NCBI GenBank assembly: GCA_032871835.1
Contig: CM065301.1
Location: forward strand, 33,612,405-33,676,404
Origin: Dipteronia dyeriana
Taxonomy: Eukaryota > Streptophyta > Magnoliopsida > Sapindales > Sapindaceae
Direction of reading: 5' to 3'
Length of the DNA: 64,000 bases
Part shown: positions 22,161 to 34,481 of the stretch, piece by piece
How the letters are laid out: each line of letters starts with the position of its first letter
Position numbering within the stretch: the first letter of the stretch is position 1
Notes under the pieces: generated by a model
Seen by the model: the letters and a program-made list of their open reading frames with translations, nothing else
Told to the model about the DNA's origin: nothing
The model's database searches: none
Made by a program: the position numbers and the translations under genes

Positions 22161-22800
22161 TTATCAATTAACACTCTTCCCACTTTCCTGTGCCCCACGC
22201 GAAAAGACATGAAAATCGTATCATTCGGCTTCACCTATGATCTAAACGTGTCTGCCTCAGTACAAACTATGGGAACCCATCCTTGTTTCAACCTTCTCTG
22301 GTAAGGGCCCAACAAATTGACCTTCAAATTCCTCTACCCATTTATGGCTTCTTTGACTTCGGTTATTCTTTCTCGACTGCTAACCCTGGTGTACAGTCCG
22401 CCAAAGATGGTGTTACTTGCCCCTCTATCTAAATTTCTTCTTGGGCTCTTCTTGTTTCTATCGTTCTCCTCCATCGAGGTGTCCTTTTACCGATCATCCC
22501 CTCTTCTAAGGATCATGTCTTTGAGGTGTCCTTTTCTGATCAGTTTTTTTTATATAGTCCCTCAGTTGGTAGCACTTAGAGTTTTCATGGCCATTATCCT
22601 TATGAAACCTGTAATATTTGGTGGTGTCTTTTCTAGCAAAGCTTGACGGTTTTGAGGGCTTCCTGTACAAATTTTTATCCTCTATCACCTTTAAGATCTC
22701 CTCATGTCTTCTAGCCAATGAGGTATAATTGGTGTATTGCCGCTTGTAGTGCTTGCAACCTTTGTCTTCGTCTTTACTCCCATCCTTGCTCTTTCCCCCG
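22161..22800 (-). pseudogene. gag-pol: Z gag C-terminus and start of protease
   Basis: The minus strand from 22718 reads a Tat-type gag end: 'HEEILKVIEDK', then a knuckle-like 'YYRFHKDNGHENSKCYQL' in which the first Cys has become Tyr, then 'NTIFGGLYTR' and, up to 22161, 'VGRVLID', the strand leading to the protease Asp. It is interrupted there by Y, and the motif resumes at 5067. The right edge at 22800 is where X2 begins, so most of gag and the 5' LTR of Z are missing. Confidence 0.8.
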
Positions 22801-23269
22801 TGAAAAATACAAACACGGTCAAATGCTCAGGGGGGGGGGGGGGTGAATAGGTTAGACACCTTTTTCAACTCCCTTAGAAACAAACAAAAGTTTGTCCTTC
22901 TAAATTGCTTGTATCACAATAAATATATCAATTAAAGACACTTAATCAATATATAAAACATGTAAAGTGTGATACAAACAAACAACCATACACAATTGAT
23001 ATTATAGTAAGGAAGTCAACTTACATATAAAGTTCTATGCATAGTATTCAAATAACAAATACTATAAGAGAGATAGGGATAAAGAAAAGTTTACACAAGA
23101 TATAACATGGTAAACCTCCGAATAGGAAACATCCATGGGTTAGCAACCACCGGCAAACAAAATCCACTAGTAGATAAGAAAAATACAATCTCTCAAGTGA
23201 CCCCTTCACCTAAAAACTACCCTCATATCATACTCATGAATATGTCACCCTCTTGCTCAACATTCCAAG

Positions 23270-23525
23270 GCCTCACACCTCTTGTCAAGACTTTCTTGCT
23301 CACCCTTCAGAATCCTCACGACCATAGGCAAGACTTCCTTGCTCACCCTTCCGGATCCTCAAGACCCTAGGCAAGACTTCTTTGCTCACCCTTTCGGATT
23401 CTCACGACCCTAGGCAAGACTTCCTTGACTGACATTCTGAGGTCTTCCACCTCTTGCCAAGACTTCCTTGCTCAACAACATGGGTCTCACACCTACTGTC
23501 AAGACTTCCTTCTTACAAAGCATCT
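23270..23525 (-). repeat. Short tandem-repeat array in X2 LTR
   Basis: Units marked by CAAGACTT (complement of the AAGTCTTG core of X1) recur about every 40-50 bases, with 'ccttgctcaccctt' between them. This matches the arrays at 10380 and 18832. Confidence 0.8.
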
Positions 23526-24126
23526 AGGTGATCATGAATGCTAAACGCAAACAAGCACGTAACATAAAATGTTATGATCAACACATCCTATGGAAAACAC
23601 TAGACATAAGCATGAATGCACATAAAAAATATAGTCTAGTCAAACATGCATGTTTAATTCATCTAGTTTATACAAAATATATGACAAGTTAATTTCAGCC
23701 TAGATACATGCATAAATCTAAACTTGAACTCAAGATATATTCAATTAATCATATAATCAAGTTTAAATCGTGTAATCCAAAACAAGCTAAAATCATTTGA
23801 CAAAGTCATCTAGATTAAATAAAAAGTTCTAGAGCATATTTTCTATTCATAAAATCAACTAAGCACAATAATAACTCAAAAGAACACAAGCACATGTATC
23901 ATAATTAAATTTCGGCCAAAGAGAGCTTAATACATGTGAGGAACTATTTTTCACAAAATCAATCAATTAAAGATCATCAAATAGTCTTAGAATCAAAGCT
24001 AACACAATACAATCCCAAACATGTGAAAACATAGGCAAAATCAAAACCTAACTCAACATGTGAGATTTCAATTGAAACTCAATCTAGCTTTAAATGAGTT
24101 CAAACCTCAAATCAAAACAATCACAA

Positions 24127-24240
<114 letters not shown>

Positions 24241-24657
24241 AGAAGAAAACCCAAAGCAATTGACCAAGTTTTAAAAGAAAACTTTGAGAGAAAATCAGTA
24301 CCTTAGTTGATTTGGTGCAGTCCCGTTTTTATGAGGTTAGACTACCAAAACAGTAGTAAAACTAACTCAAACCATCAGAGAAAAGATGAAGCATGAATAG
24401 ACAAACACTCTCAACTTTGAATCACTCAGATCGGAGTTCAAATAAAGAAGTTATGGTGTTTGGAAGGTGAGAAAATTTGGGAGAAAATTCTGCATTCAAA
24501 TTTTGAATCTCTTCTTAGAATGAAATGTGAGAGGGAAGAGATATATAAAGGAAAGGGAAAAGAATACAAGCAAAATGACCAAAAGGGACTTAAGTGCACC
24601 AAGCACACTTTCTACCCAAGATGGCACGTGGGTGTCTAGAGGCAGCAAGAATTCTGG

Positions 24658-24684
24658 CCCGAGATGGCCACGCGCCATCTCGGG
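24658..24684. repeat. Hairpin in X2 LTR
   Basis: A perfect 11-bp stem, CCCGAGATGGC (24658-24668) with GCCATCTCGGG (24674-24684), has a 5-base loop and lies on the upstream side of the TATA-like box in the element's orientation. A more decayed partner lies at 24615-24640. Confidence 0.85.
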
Positions 24685-25113
24685 AAAGAGTGCTTGGTGC
24701 ACTTCTTTTCCTCACGCGTTCTTCGACCGTTCTCTTGCCTCAAAACTTGAAATTTGAATCCGTTTATGGATTATGAACTGTAACTCTCTCACAGACATGG
24801 AAATATATGATACTTAACCCAGAAAATAAGAATTTGACTCAATATATGAACACGAAGACAATGTACAAAACATGAGTTGAAAGTGTATATGAATTGTGTG
24901 TGTGTGCCTAAGCCTTGTAAGAGAAAGGTAAGGTCTTAATATACCTTTGTAAAACCATATAGCATCATTTCTCCTTGAAGAATTTTTACTTGCTTTGACT
25001 AGTTGTTATTCATTCTTTGAAGCATGAATCATCATGACCCTAAACAACTAAATCACTACAAGTAAACATCATTTTGATATGGAATTAATGCCAACATAAT
25101 ATAAAACCTAACA

Positions 25114-25720
25114 ATCTCCCCCTTTGGCAAAATTCCATGTCAAAACACCTATACATTTACTACAAATATAAAAATGAAGATAGGTCACAAACTCACTCCC
25201 TCACATTACAATGAGTAAGATTCCTAGAACTAATCTTCATCAACTTTTGAACTTCATCTTGTTCTTCTCTTGAAGCAACCTACAAATCATCTCAAAGCAC
25301 AAAGCATGTATAAGAGAGAACAACAAATGACAACATATAATATGGATAAGAATATACAATTAAAGTCCATAAATACATGTATCTCCCCCTCAATACATGC
25401 CAAATCATAAAATTTCTTAACCAAATCTTACGACTAATTATTACATGCCATTAAGTTCAAACGTTCACAAAAACAACGTAGAAAGAAACTAAGCAACTAG
25501 CATATACTCTTTCTCCCCCTTTTTGACATGAAATGACACCAAAAGGTTTATAAATGTACCTCAAAGATCAAATACTAGCCACTTGTTCCACCAAAGCAAG
25601 TCGTGCGAGTAGTTGATCTAACATAATGCATGAGAGGTGATCTTGTGCTTGAAGCAATGCACTCCTCCAACTCTTTAATCCTAGCATCTTGTTGAACAAC
25701 TATGTTCATCAACCTTCTCC
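25114..25720 (-). other. X2 internal region with three polypurine tracts
   Basis: Complementary tracts ATCTCCCCCTTTGG (25114), ATCTCCCCCTC (25381) and CTCCCCCTTTTT (25513) sit at about 0, 268 and 402 bases from the LTR. In X1 the distances are 0, about 270 and about 412. A coiled-coil remnant is visible at 25660-25720. Confidence 0.65.
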
Positions 25721-25900
25721 TTCAATTGTATAGCCCAATCCGAAAGAATACAAAGTCAATGCCTCTCTCTTGAAATATCTTCTTTGTTCCAAAGATCCCT
25801 AAATCTTTTTTCCCTGAAGCTTTGGATCCTTTTGAGGTAGACTTGGCTTTCACAATGGTATTCAATTGATTTCCACTTCCGGTAATCTTAGTTCTTCTCA
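25721..25900 (-). pseudogene. X2 second ORF: N-terminus of the putative plant transposon protein, truncated
   Basis: From an ATG at about 25898 the minus strand encodes about 45 residues closely matching the start of the X1 ORF (basic Ser/Lys-rich segment, 'DLGIFGTKKIFQERGID'). It then jumps to sequence that in X1 lies about 745 bp further on. An internal deletion therefore removed most of the domain. Its presence shows the ORF is part of the X family rather than a private insertion in X1. Confidence 0.75.
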
Positions 25901-26021
25901 TTTTCTTGTGCGATAGGATGTTATATACATACAACAAAAGTGAGTGAAAATAAAACAAGTACATTAGTCACACAGATATAAAAACAAAGACATATGACTT
26001 AAGAATGAATCATCATACAAG

Positions 26022-27430
26022 AGGAAGAGAGGAATGGATTGAAATGTGGAAACCTTTAAATCTAGATTAGTAGCCAAAGGTTACATGCAGAAGAAAGGTA
26101 TCGATTATGAGGAAACCTTCCCTTCTGTGGCCATACTTAAATCCATTATGAAACTCTTATCCATTGCGGCATTTCTAGACTTAGAGATTTGGCAAATGGA
26201 CGTCAAGACAACTTTCTTTAACTGAAGTCTTGACGAAAGCATCTATATGATGCAACCAAAAGGATTCATTGAAAAAGGTCAAGAGGAAAAGGTATGCAAG
26301 TTGCAAAGATCCATATATGGATTGAAGCAAGCATCTAGATCCTGGAACATAAAGTTTGATCAAGCAGTGAAAAGTTTTGGATTTATTCAAAACCTTGATG
26401 AACCTTGTATATACAAAATGATCAAAGGCAACAAGTTGGTTTTCCTTGTTTTTTACGTTGATGATATACTACTTAACGGAAATGATGTAGTTATGTTAAC
26501 ATCAGTAAAAGAATGGTTAGTAAAACAATTTGATATGAAGAACTTAGGAGAATCAAGTTATATTCTTGGTATCCTAGTAATAAGGGATAGAAAGAATAGA
26601 ACAATTGCATTATCCCAAACTTCGTACATAGATAAAATCTTGTCTAGATTTTCCATACAAGATTCCAATAAAGGTATGTTACCTTTCAGACATGGAATCA
26701 AACTTTCTACGAAACAAGCTCCTAAAAGTAAGCATGAAGAGCAATTCATGAGTAGGGTTTCATATGCCTCGGTAGTTGGAAGTCTCACATACATAATGCT
26801 TTGCACTATACCAGATATTTGTTTTGCTATTGGCATAGTTAGCAGGTTTCAATCGAAACCTGGTCCTGATCACTGGACGGTAGTCAAGTATATTTTCAAG
26901 TATCTTCGAAGAACGAAAGATTATATGCTTGTATACTCTAAAGGGAATTTAATTCCTGCTGGGTATACAGATTCTGATTATGACTCCAAGAGATCAATAG
27001 CATGATCTATGTTTACTCTAGGAGGAAGCACGATCATATGGAGGAGTATCATGCAATCTTGTATTGTTGATTCCACTATAAAAGCTGAGTATGTTGTTGT
27101 ATGCAAAGCTGTTAAAGAGGTTGTATGGCTCTACCAATTCTTGATTCATTTGGAAGTGGTTCCTGATGCAAATATGCAGATCACTATCTACCGTGACAAT
27201 AGTGGAGCAATGGCTAGTTCGAGAGAACCGAAGTCATAAGAGAGGGAAACACATTAAAAGAAAGTACCATCTACTGAGGGAAATTATGTATAGGGGTGAC
27301 GTGATGATTACCAAGATTGCATCAACATAAAATCTAATGGATCCCTTCACAAACGCTCTACCACAAAAGAGTTTTGATAGGAATCTAGAGAACATAGGGA
27401 TGAGAGATATGACACACTTGCTATATAGCA
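26022..27430 (+). pseudogene. pol: C1 pol: copia reverse transcriptase and RNase H, decayed
   Basis: The reading begins at a Lys/Arg-rich segment and 'FKSRLVAKGYMQK' (several frame changes before 26247), then 'IYGLKQASRSWN' and the catalytic FYVDD box (about 26448-26465). 'GMLPFRHGIKLS' and 'YASVVGSLTYIMLCTIPDICFAIGIVSRF' follow, then the RNase H start 'AGYTDSDYDSKRS', where four residues present in C2 are missing. A stop at 27003 splits off the last RNase H part (27009-27239, with 'IYRDNSGAM'). It is the Tork/Angela-like type. Confidence 0.88.
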
Positions 27431-27440
27431 AGTGGGAGAT
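27430..27440 (+). other. Polypurine tract of C1
   Basis: AAGTGGGAGAT directly abuts the LTR start TGTTAGGATT, as in C2 (34468-34479, minus) and C3 (60529-60540, minus). Confidence 0.85.
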
Positions 27441-27654
27441 TGTTAGGATTATGCTCAATAGCAATAGTGTAATAATGTATTTGGAAATCTTTTTATATTA
27501 ATAAAGTGATTTTTACTTTAACAAATCTTATAGCATTTATAGTGTAATTATTATAATTGTCAAAAGTAAATAATCACAAGGTCAAAAGATTATGAGAAAA
27601 GAAGAATTATTCGTACATCTAGATATGTATAAGGTAGAAATAATTCTTTAGTTA

Positions 27655-28042
27655 GGGGTCATTTATTTTTTCCACTTAAAACTTAATGGGTCTGAATCAT
27701 AATTATTAAGTTGTTTTATTTGTTTTTTTAAGTGGTCAAATAACTTACAAATCCTAAAAAACAGCTTAAAATAAAAAATAAAAAATCTTGGCTTTTAACT
27801 TAATTGCAAATCACTGAATTGCATTAAATGCAATCTAAAATCTTTTCTTTCGATACTATCTCCCCCCATATATAACATGTTTCCAATTTCAACAAAATTA
27901 CATACGGTATAGAAATCTTTATTTTAATATATTCCTTATTTTAAATAGCTTTAAAAATAAAAAAGAACCAAAATAAAAAAGAACCCCTAATCATTGTTCA
28001 TATTAGTGTTTAATATCGATACTTTATTATGATATTATGGTG

Positions 28043-28087
<45 letters not shown>

Positions 28088-28455
28088 TAGAGTGTTTTGT
28101 GCGAGTTTTCCAAATGTCCTTTTTATTTTTTGAAAAAAAAAACCTTTTCTTTTATTAGAAAAATGAAGTTTGTTTGTAAGCAAAGATGAACATCATGATC
28201 ATATGTGTTCATATATAATTATTATTTTTGGATTGTTTTTATTCCATATTATATGTATAATTGTTTAACATAGGTATAAATGTAAAATTGCTAATATTAA
28301 GAAAATTTTACTTTAAAAAAAAATTCGTGTTGACAATACATTCAGATGTGAGAAAAAAAAACAAACATGTCATTCAGGTTCATATTTCAGTCCCTATTCA
28401 GTCATTAGAAAAATTCAGGACTGCTCAGTATTCAGACAAAAAAATTAACGACCCC
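27655..28455. mobile_element. MITE-like DNA element in C1 LTR (Harbinger-like)
   Basis: The terminal inverted repeats are GGGGTCATTTATTTTTT and, from the other end, GGGGTCGTTAATTTTTTT. TTA is present on both sides (27652-27654, 28456-28458). The empty site is visible in the C2 LTR, where the corresponding sequence reads straight through with one TTA. A 3-bp TTA duplication and G-rich termini suggest PIF/Harbinger. No transposase is encoded in 801 bp. It holds a TA run near 28047-28088 and repeated 'attcag' motifs at its right end. Confidence 0.8.
28047..28088. repeat. (TA)n tract
   Basis: About twenty TA repeats, with one interruption, inside the MITE. Confidence 0.9.
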
Positions 28456-30710
28456 TTAGCCTTGAACAATAATCATAACTTAAGATAAAAGTTGGGCGCC
28501 TTTACCTTGTTAAAGTTGTAGATTCTTTTGCTAGCTTTATAGTGGGATCAAATGTGTTATGAAGAGTCAAAAATCATCAAAGTGTGGTGTCTTTGGGCTA
28601 AAAAATCAAGTGCACTAGGTGCATTGAATAGGATCACAGTGAGATACTTTATCTAGAACTGTCAATGGATAAAAGTTTTCACTTGAAGACAATCGAAGAG
28701 TCTATCTCAATCCTAGGATAAATGACGGACTTATGGTTACAAGTGCTATCATTTGAGCCATCAACGAGTACGATAATATAAAGTAGTCTATCCTCGACGG
28801 TTTGATGGTATTCATTTGTTAATCGATAGATGACTTCATTTGTAGATATGGGCATCGTGGTTCCATTTATTAAATATGAGTAGAATACCATTATATGGAT
28901 ATTTTGAGTTATTGGATATTAAATCTTAACGTTAAGTTTTCAACAGTGTCTATTAAAATATAGCTTCTGGACAAGTAAAAATATTCAAGTTCAAAATGTG
29001 GTCATATGAGTAAATATGCTAACTAGGAGAGCTATATGTGGTCTATGAGCTCTTGGTGATTACTTGTATTCTTTACGAGGATACACTATCTCCATTAAGA
29101 TTGTCTAGGGTACGAATGAGGAACATTAACTTATTCTATAATTATTTAAGAGTTAAATTTTAGTTTTTTAATGGAATGAACTAAAATTAATAGATTAGAC
29201 CTAAGTGAATCATTTGTTGATTGTGATTAGGTTATGTCTATTGGAGCTTAAATTCAGATAGCCCACAAAAATCCCCAATACACACGAACTTGCATGTATC
29301 ACTAGTTATATTCTACCGGACCAATTTTTAGGTCCATCTAGTTTTTTTTTTTTTTTTGGATTTCAGAATCTATAATTTTTGCAGAGGTGTGGTCATGTGT
29401 GATCAAGACACTCGGGAACTCTTTTAAATACATGGAATGGGCGGCCAAGGATGTTAGATTCCTTGGCCCTGATGAGGTGCGGTTAGCATTCCATTAATAC
29501 ATCAAGAATATAATTTGCACATTTTAATTAAATGGGTTGTTTTAATTATATTAATGTATTAATTTAAGGCATGTGGACTTGTTTCTTTTTTAGTAAAAAT
29601 GGGTCTAGTTCACATGTGCACTTTTTATTAAAGTCAAATGGATTTAATAAAGTATAAAAATAATATATTGCCCATATAATAGGCTTCGGCGGCAACGGCT
29701 TATAAAATAGCTAATATATTATCTTTTATTTTATTATCTAATTAATTGGAAATTAATTAAAAGTTAAAATATTTTTCCTAGTAGGAGAAGGTCTCCTAGT
29801 GTCATATTATTGTTGGTAGCATGATGAGTATCATATACTTTATTTGATTATTAGATAAATAAAAGGAATTTATTTGTGTAGTCAAATTAAGAAGTATTTA
29901 ATATCTATCAAAACTCTAATTGACTATTTGTCAAATTACAAAGTTTTTGATAAAGTCACAATTTAATTTATATTCAATAATTAGTTATTAGATAAAAACA
30001 CTAATGAGGTGAGGAAAAGAATTTCGAAAGTTGATAGGAGTCTTGGTGAAAGTAAATCCTTCTGGTGAGAGGAGTTTTGGCCACCAAGTAAATCCTCCTA
30101 AAGAGAGGATTTGACCACCTATATATATCAACATTATGGAATTCAGCCAAGCCTAAGAAATCTATAGAAAGATTTCGGCCAGGGCTTGTTCAATAGACTT
30201 GAGAGAAGTTTTTATTTATTTTGCTTATATAGATTAAAAAAAACTTCATCCAACCCGTTGTGTGAGGAATTTGGCCAAGCATAGAGAAATGAGGGAACTT
30301 GTTTTTTTTTTAGACAGTAAACTAGTATCCTTTACATTAAAAATATTTTTTGCATAAAAATTGAATTGGATTCACGCGAGTTTCAATCAATAGATTAATA
30401 ATTCACAAGTGACCAAACATTCTTAGGTTTTCTCTAGATGGATTATTGTGACTAACCAAAGAAAAAGATTGTGTTTGTCTTCCATCCTCGGGTATACAAT
30501 TTAAAGAAAGGGAGCCCACACTCCTAGGTGATTCAAGTTCGTGATTGGATTGGATTGAAAAATCTTACGGATTAAATTTGGCAACTTTAATTGTCACATA
30601 CTTTTATTTTATGTTAATTAATTAGGGGTTAAAGTCAGTTCTTTTAAAGGAATTTTTTTAAAAAATATACCAAACCTATTTTCCGTTTCCGCCTAGCGAT
30701 TTTTCTTACA

Positions 30711-31497
30711 GGAAAAACAACCAGAGATGGGAGGAGGCCACCCATGCTATCTCGTGGAGGCATGTGGCCTCCACCGGGGTAGAGGGAACCTTTCCCGTGA
30801 GGCCACACGCCTCCACGGGAAAGGTTTCATGGCACCCTTCCATCCTCCTTTGAGTCCCCTTTCATTCTTCGGCCATTTCTCTAGCCTCCGAACTACGATT
30901 TTGAATCCATTTTTGGATTACAAACTGGGACTCTCATGCACAATGATGTCAAGAAAAAATTCACAAAAATTATGGAATTCATTCAGAAAATCAAAGATGA
31001 AAACCATGTACCATAAAAACATGAAAAGTTTTCTAACTTCTTATTTTGAACTCGAAACTTAATGATGAGTTACTAAAATAATCGGAACTCATTACGGAAT
31101 CTTATAAGCACGAATTGAAGTAAAATATCATTCAAATACAATAAAATGAACATAAGGACACACAAGTATGCTATTTCTTAGAGATAATCCTAGAACATGC
31201 AATTTACAATGCATACAAGAATAAGTGTGTATGTGTTATACCGAATTTTGAACAACAATGCAGGGAAACATATGAATGCAATGTATGTGTGTGCCTAGGC
31301 TTTACAAGGGGAAAAAGGTCTCGTTATACTATTTTTATGCAATTAAGTTTTTTTCCTCCTATAGTCACCACTTTGCTTGAAATGTTGTCTAACTTACTTG
31401 AAGCTTGATAACCCATAAATCCTAAAGAACTAATCAATACAAAGCAAATGTCATTTTGATATAGAATTACGCCAATACAAAACTCAAAAACCTAACA
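30711..31497 (-). repeat. X3: 5' part of an X-related LTR, divergent
   Basis: On the minus strand it starts TGTTAGGTTTT at 31497, abutting V pol, and runs to 30711, where C1 ends. It keeps the X layout ('gccaatac..aaaacctaaca', 'cctaggctttacaag', a 'tttttggattacaaactg' block, then hairpins) but differs strongly from X1, X2 and X4. It is therefore a separate subfamily and not the missing 5' LTR of X2. The rest of the element is absent. Confidence 0.75.
30754..30819. repeat. Tandem hairpins in X3 with changed sequence
   Basis: GTGGAGGC (30754-30761) faces GCCTCCAC (30767-30774). CCCGTGAGGC (30794-30803) faces GCCTCCACGGG with one bulge (to 30819). The layout equals that of the other X LTRs, but the stem words differ (GGAGGC rather than GATGGC), with both arms changed together. 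Confidence 0.8.
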
Positions 31498-31800
31498 TTT
31501 GTTTAGCTCTTCTTGCATAGTAAGAACCCAAAACTCATCATTCAAGGTTTCATAAACCTATTTGGGTTCAATTTGAGAGGTGTAACAAGTAAGCTAATTG
31601 ACGTCTAGTCCTAACACCTTCATTCACATCTCCAAGAATGTCATTCTTGTTATAGAGATGTCTAACCCATGGAACGGGTTCTTTGGAGTCAAAAGATGAA
31701 TCTCTATCAAGAGGATGAATGACCTCTTCATGAAGGTTTGACTTCACACAACTTGAAGTCTTACCATTATTCTCCAAGGAAGAATCATCAATCACAATAA
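31498..31800 (-). pseudogene. pol: V pol: linker between integrase and reverse transcriptase
   Basis: The minus strand encodes an acidic Ser-rich linker, then 'DVNEGVRTRRQLAYLLHLSN', followed in a shifted frame by 'QIEPK', one stop, and 'VYETLNDEFWVLTMQEELNK'. This is the standard copia entry into the reverse transcriptase. It stops at 31497 where the X3 LTR starts. Its upstream neighbour is the integrase at 48246, across W1. Confidence 0.85.
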
Positions 31801-31805
31801 CCTCC

Positions 31806-32005
31806 TGTTCATGCCAAAATTTTCATGTATTTTGGCCCTCAATTCCATTGTCCTTGTCTTGTTTTTGTGCATTTGTGCATTTCTTATGTCTTTTTTGATA
31901 GGTTTGCAAGCAATTAGGTACATTTTGGAAGGAAGGATTAAAAGCGCGAGATTGGGCAAAAACAGGCTGAAATCAAGGACGAAAAGGCTACAGTGTGCAG
32001 GTCAC
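31806..32005 (+). repeat. W1 5' LTR, first 200 bp
   Basis: TGTTCATGCC... matches the first 200 bp of the W1 3' LTR (46638-46837) base for base in length, ending at 'ggtca'. Interrupted there by C2. Confidence 0.88.
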
Positions 32006-32628
32006 GTAGGGAAAAAACGGTTCAAAAAGCAACGGAAGCGTGAGAAAACTAAAAATTAGGGTTTGCTTATAAATATTTTTTTTCCCTTTTATGCAACAAG
32101 AACCTTAACCCTAGATTAATTGATGTATATAATAAGTGTCGTACCTTTTTCTCGTGACGATTGAACAAGCGCCGAATTGATTTTGCAAGATCTTCCAATC
32201 CAATCTTGAACGTGAATCACCTAGGAGTGTAGGCTCCCTTTCTTTATCTTGTATACCTGAAGATGGAAACAAACAAAATCTTGTTCCTTGTTAGTCACAA
32301 TAATCCTCAAAGAGAAAAATCAAGAATGTCCGGCCACTTGTGAATTATCAATCAATTTGATTGAAACTCGCGTGAACCTTGATTCAATATTGTACACAAA
32401 ACCCTTTTGATGTAAAGGATACTAGTGTACTATCAAAAACAAAAGCGTTCCCCTTTTTCTCTTGTTGGCCGAATTCACACACCATTGCTTAGAGTTGATC
32501 GAATTTTGTCTAGATAAAATCATATTTTTCTCCCTCAAAATTCCTATAATGGCCGAATTCTTCTCTTAGAAAAATAAGGTTGGCCGAAATTCTCTATCAA
32601 TTGCCATAGAGCTAGCCGAAAATAAACA

Positions 32629-32670
<42 letters not shown>

Positions 32671-34467
32671 GCATCATAAATCCGTTCCTAAGAAGGATTT
32701 ACTTGGTTGGTAAGAATCATTTCCTTAGATGGATTTATTTTGTAGTTAAGAATCCTTATCTAAAAGGAATTCTATTCTCTTATATTTATATATATATATA
32801 TATATATATACATGGGCTGGCCGAATTTCATAGGATATTTATTAGGATCACATATCGCTTCTAAGAAAGATATACTTGGTTGTTAAGAATCCTTTTCCTT
32901 GGTGGATTTACTTGGTGGTTAAGAATCCGTTTTCTAAATGAATTCTATCCTACACCAAGACTCCTAATCCAACTCAATAGTGTATTTGTAACCATATTAA
33001 AGACTTCCTAATTTGATTAGATAAATAATTCCTTTTATTAATCTACTTATCAAATATAGTCTTTAATATTAATTATACTACCAACAATAGCATAATTTTA
33101 GGAGATCATCTCCTGCTAGGAAAACGATTTTGATTTTTAATTAAACAATTAATTAATCAACAAATTAATTAATTTCCATTTAACTAAATAATAAAATAAA
33201 AAATATATATTTAAGCTATTCTTAATAGCCTTGCTGCCCAACACATGTAAATTGGCCATATATTATTTTTCTTATTATATTAAATCCATTAGACCTTAAT
33301 AAAAAGTCCACATGTGAACTAAACATATTCTTATAAAAAGAAACAAGTTCACATACCTTAATATAATTCTAGATGGACCTCTAAATTGGTCCGGTAGAAT
33401 ATATCAAGTGATCCATGCAAGTTCGTGTAGATTGAGGACCTTCGTGGACTGTCTAAATTTAAACTTCAATAGACACAACCCAATCACAATCAACAAATGA
33501 TTCACTTAGGTTTGATCTATTTAATTTTAGTTCATTCCACTAAATAAATAAAATTGAACTCTTAAATAAAGATAGAATAAGTTGATGTTTCTCATTCATA
33601 CCCTAGACAACCTTATTGGAGAAAGTGTATCCTCGTGAAGAATACCAGTAATCACCAAGAGCTCATAGACCGCCTATAGCTCTCCAATTTACTATATTTT
33701 CTCATATGATCACATTTTGAACTTGGATATTTTGACTTGTCTAGAAGCCATGTTTCAATTGACACTATTGAAATCTTAACGTTAAGATTTAATATCCAAT
33801 ACCTCAAAACATCCATAAGATGATATTTAATTCTCATTTAATAAATAGAGCCACGATGTCCATATCTATAAATGAAGTCCTCTATCGATTAACAAATGAA
33901 TACCACCAAACTATCGAGGATAGAGTATGCTATATAATCGTACTCATTGATAGCTCAAATGATAACACTTGCAGCCATATGTCCATCATTTATCTCAGAA
34001 TTGAGATAGACTCTCTAATTTTCTTCAAATGAAAACTTTTATTCATTGATGGTTATAGATAAAGTATTTCATTTTGATCCTATTCAATGCACCCAGTGCA
34101 CTATATTTTTTGGCCCAAAGACACCACACTTTGATGATTTTAGACTCATTATAACACATTTGATCCCACTCAAATGCTAGCAAAAGAATCTACAACTTTG
34201 ACAAGATAAAGACGCCCAACCTTTTGTCTTAAGTTGTGAATGTTATTTATAACTAACTAAAGAATTGATTTTACCTCATACATATCTAGATGTATGAACA
34301 ATTCTTCTTTTCTCATAGTCTTTTGACCTTATGATTATTTACTTTTGATAATTTTAATAATTAAACTATAAATGATATAAGATTTGTTAAAATAGAAATT
34401 ACATTAATAATATGAAAAGATTGTCAAATACATTATTATACTCTTGCTATCAAGCATAATCCTAACA
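32006..34467 (-). repeat. C2 3' LTR
   Basis: The plus strand runs CGTAGGGAAAAA (original TG changed to CG) to ATAATCCTAACA. It is collinear with 39605-41350, 49200-51498 and 58272-60528, and with the C1 LTR in reverse. It holds CA/TA microsatellites near 32622-32670 and 32785-32810. Confidence 0.9.
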
Positions 34468-34479
34468 ATCTCCCACTTT
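34468..34479 (-). other. Polypurine tract of C2
   Basis: AAAGTGGGAGAT on the minus strand directly precedes the LTR start TGTTAGGATT. Confidence 0.85.
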
Positions 34480-34481
34480 CT

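Larger units (their letters stand above)
26016..30710 (+). mobile_element. C1: 5'-truncated copia element of the C family
   Basis: It starts abruptly inside the reverse transcriptase and keeps RNase H, polypurine tract and one LTR (27441-30710). There is no 5' LTR, gag, protease or integrase. The left junction with X2 shows a few bases of similarity and no target duplication. The right end adjoins the X3 LTR at 30711. Confidence 0.85.
27441..30710 (+). repeat. C1 3' LTR, enlarged by a MITE
   Basis: It runs TGTTAGGATTATGCTC...GATTTTTCTTACA. The reverse complement matches the C2 left LTR (32006-34467). It is about 0.8 kb longer, which is explained by the insertion at 27655-28455. Confidence 0.88.

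Noticed and set aside
30727..31062. 111-codon frame
   Set aside because: It lies across the X3 LTR hairpins and promoter region; nothing similar is open in X1, X2 or X4.
30711..31497. X3 as the missing 5' LTR of X2
   Set aside because: X3 differs from the X2 LTR too much to be its partner, and the outer flanks (Z on the left, V on the right) do not match.
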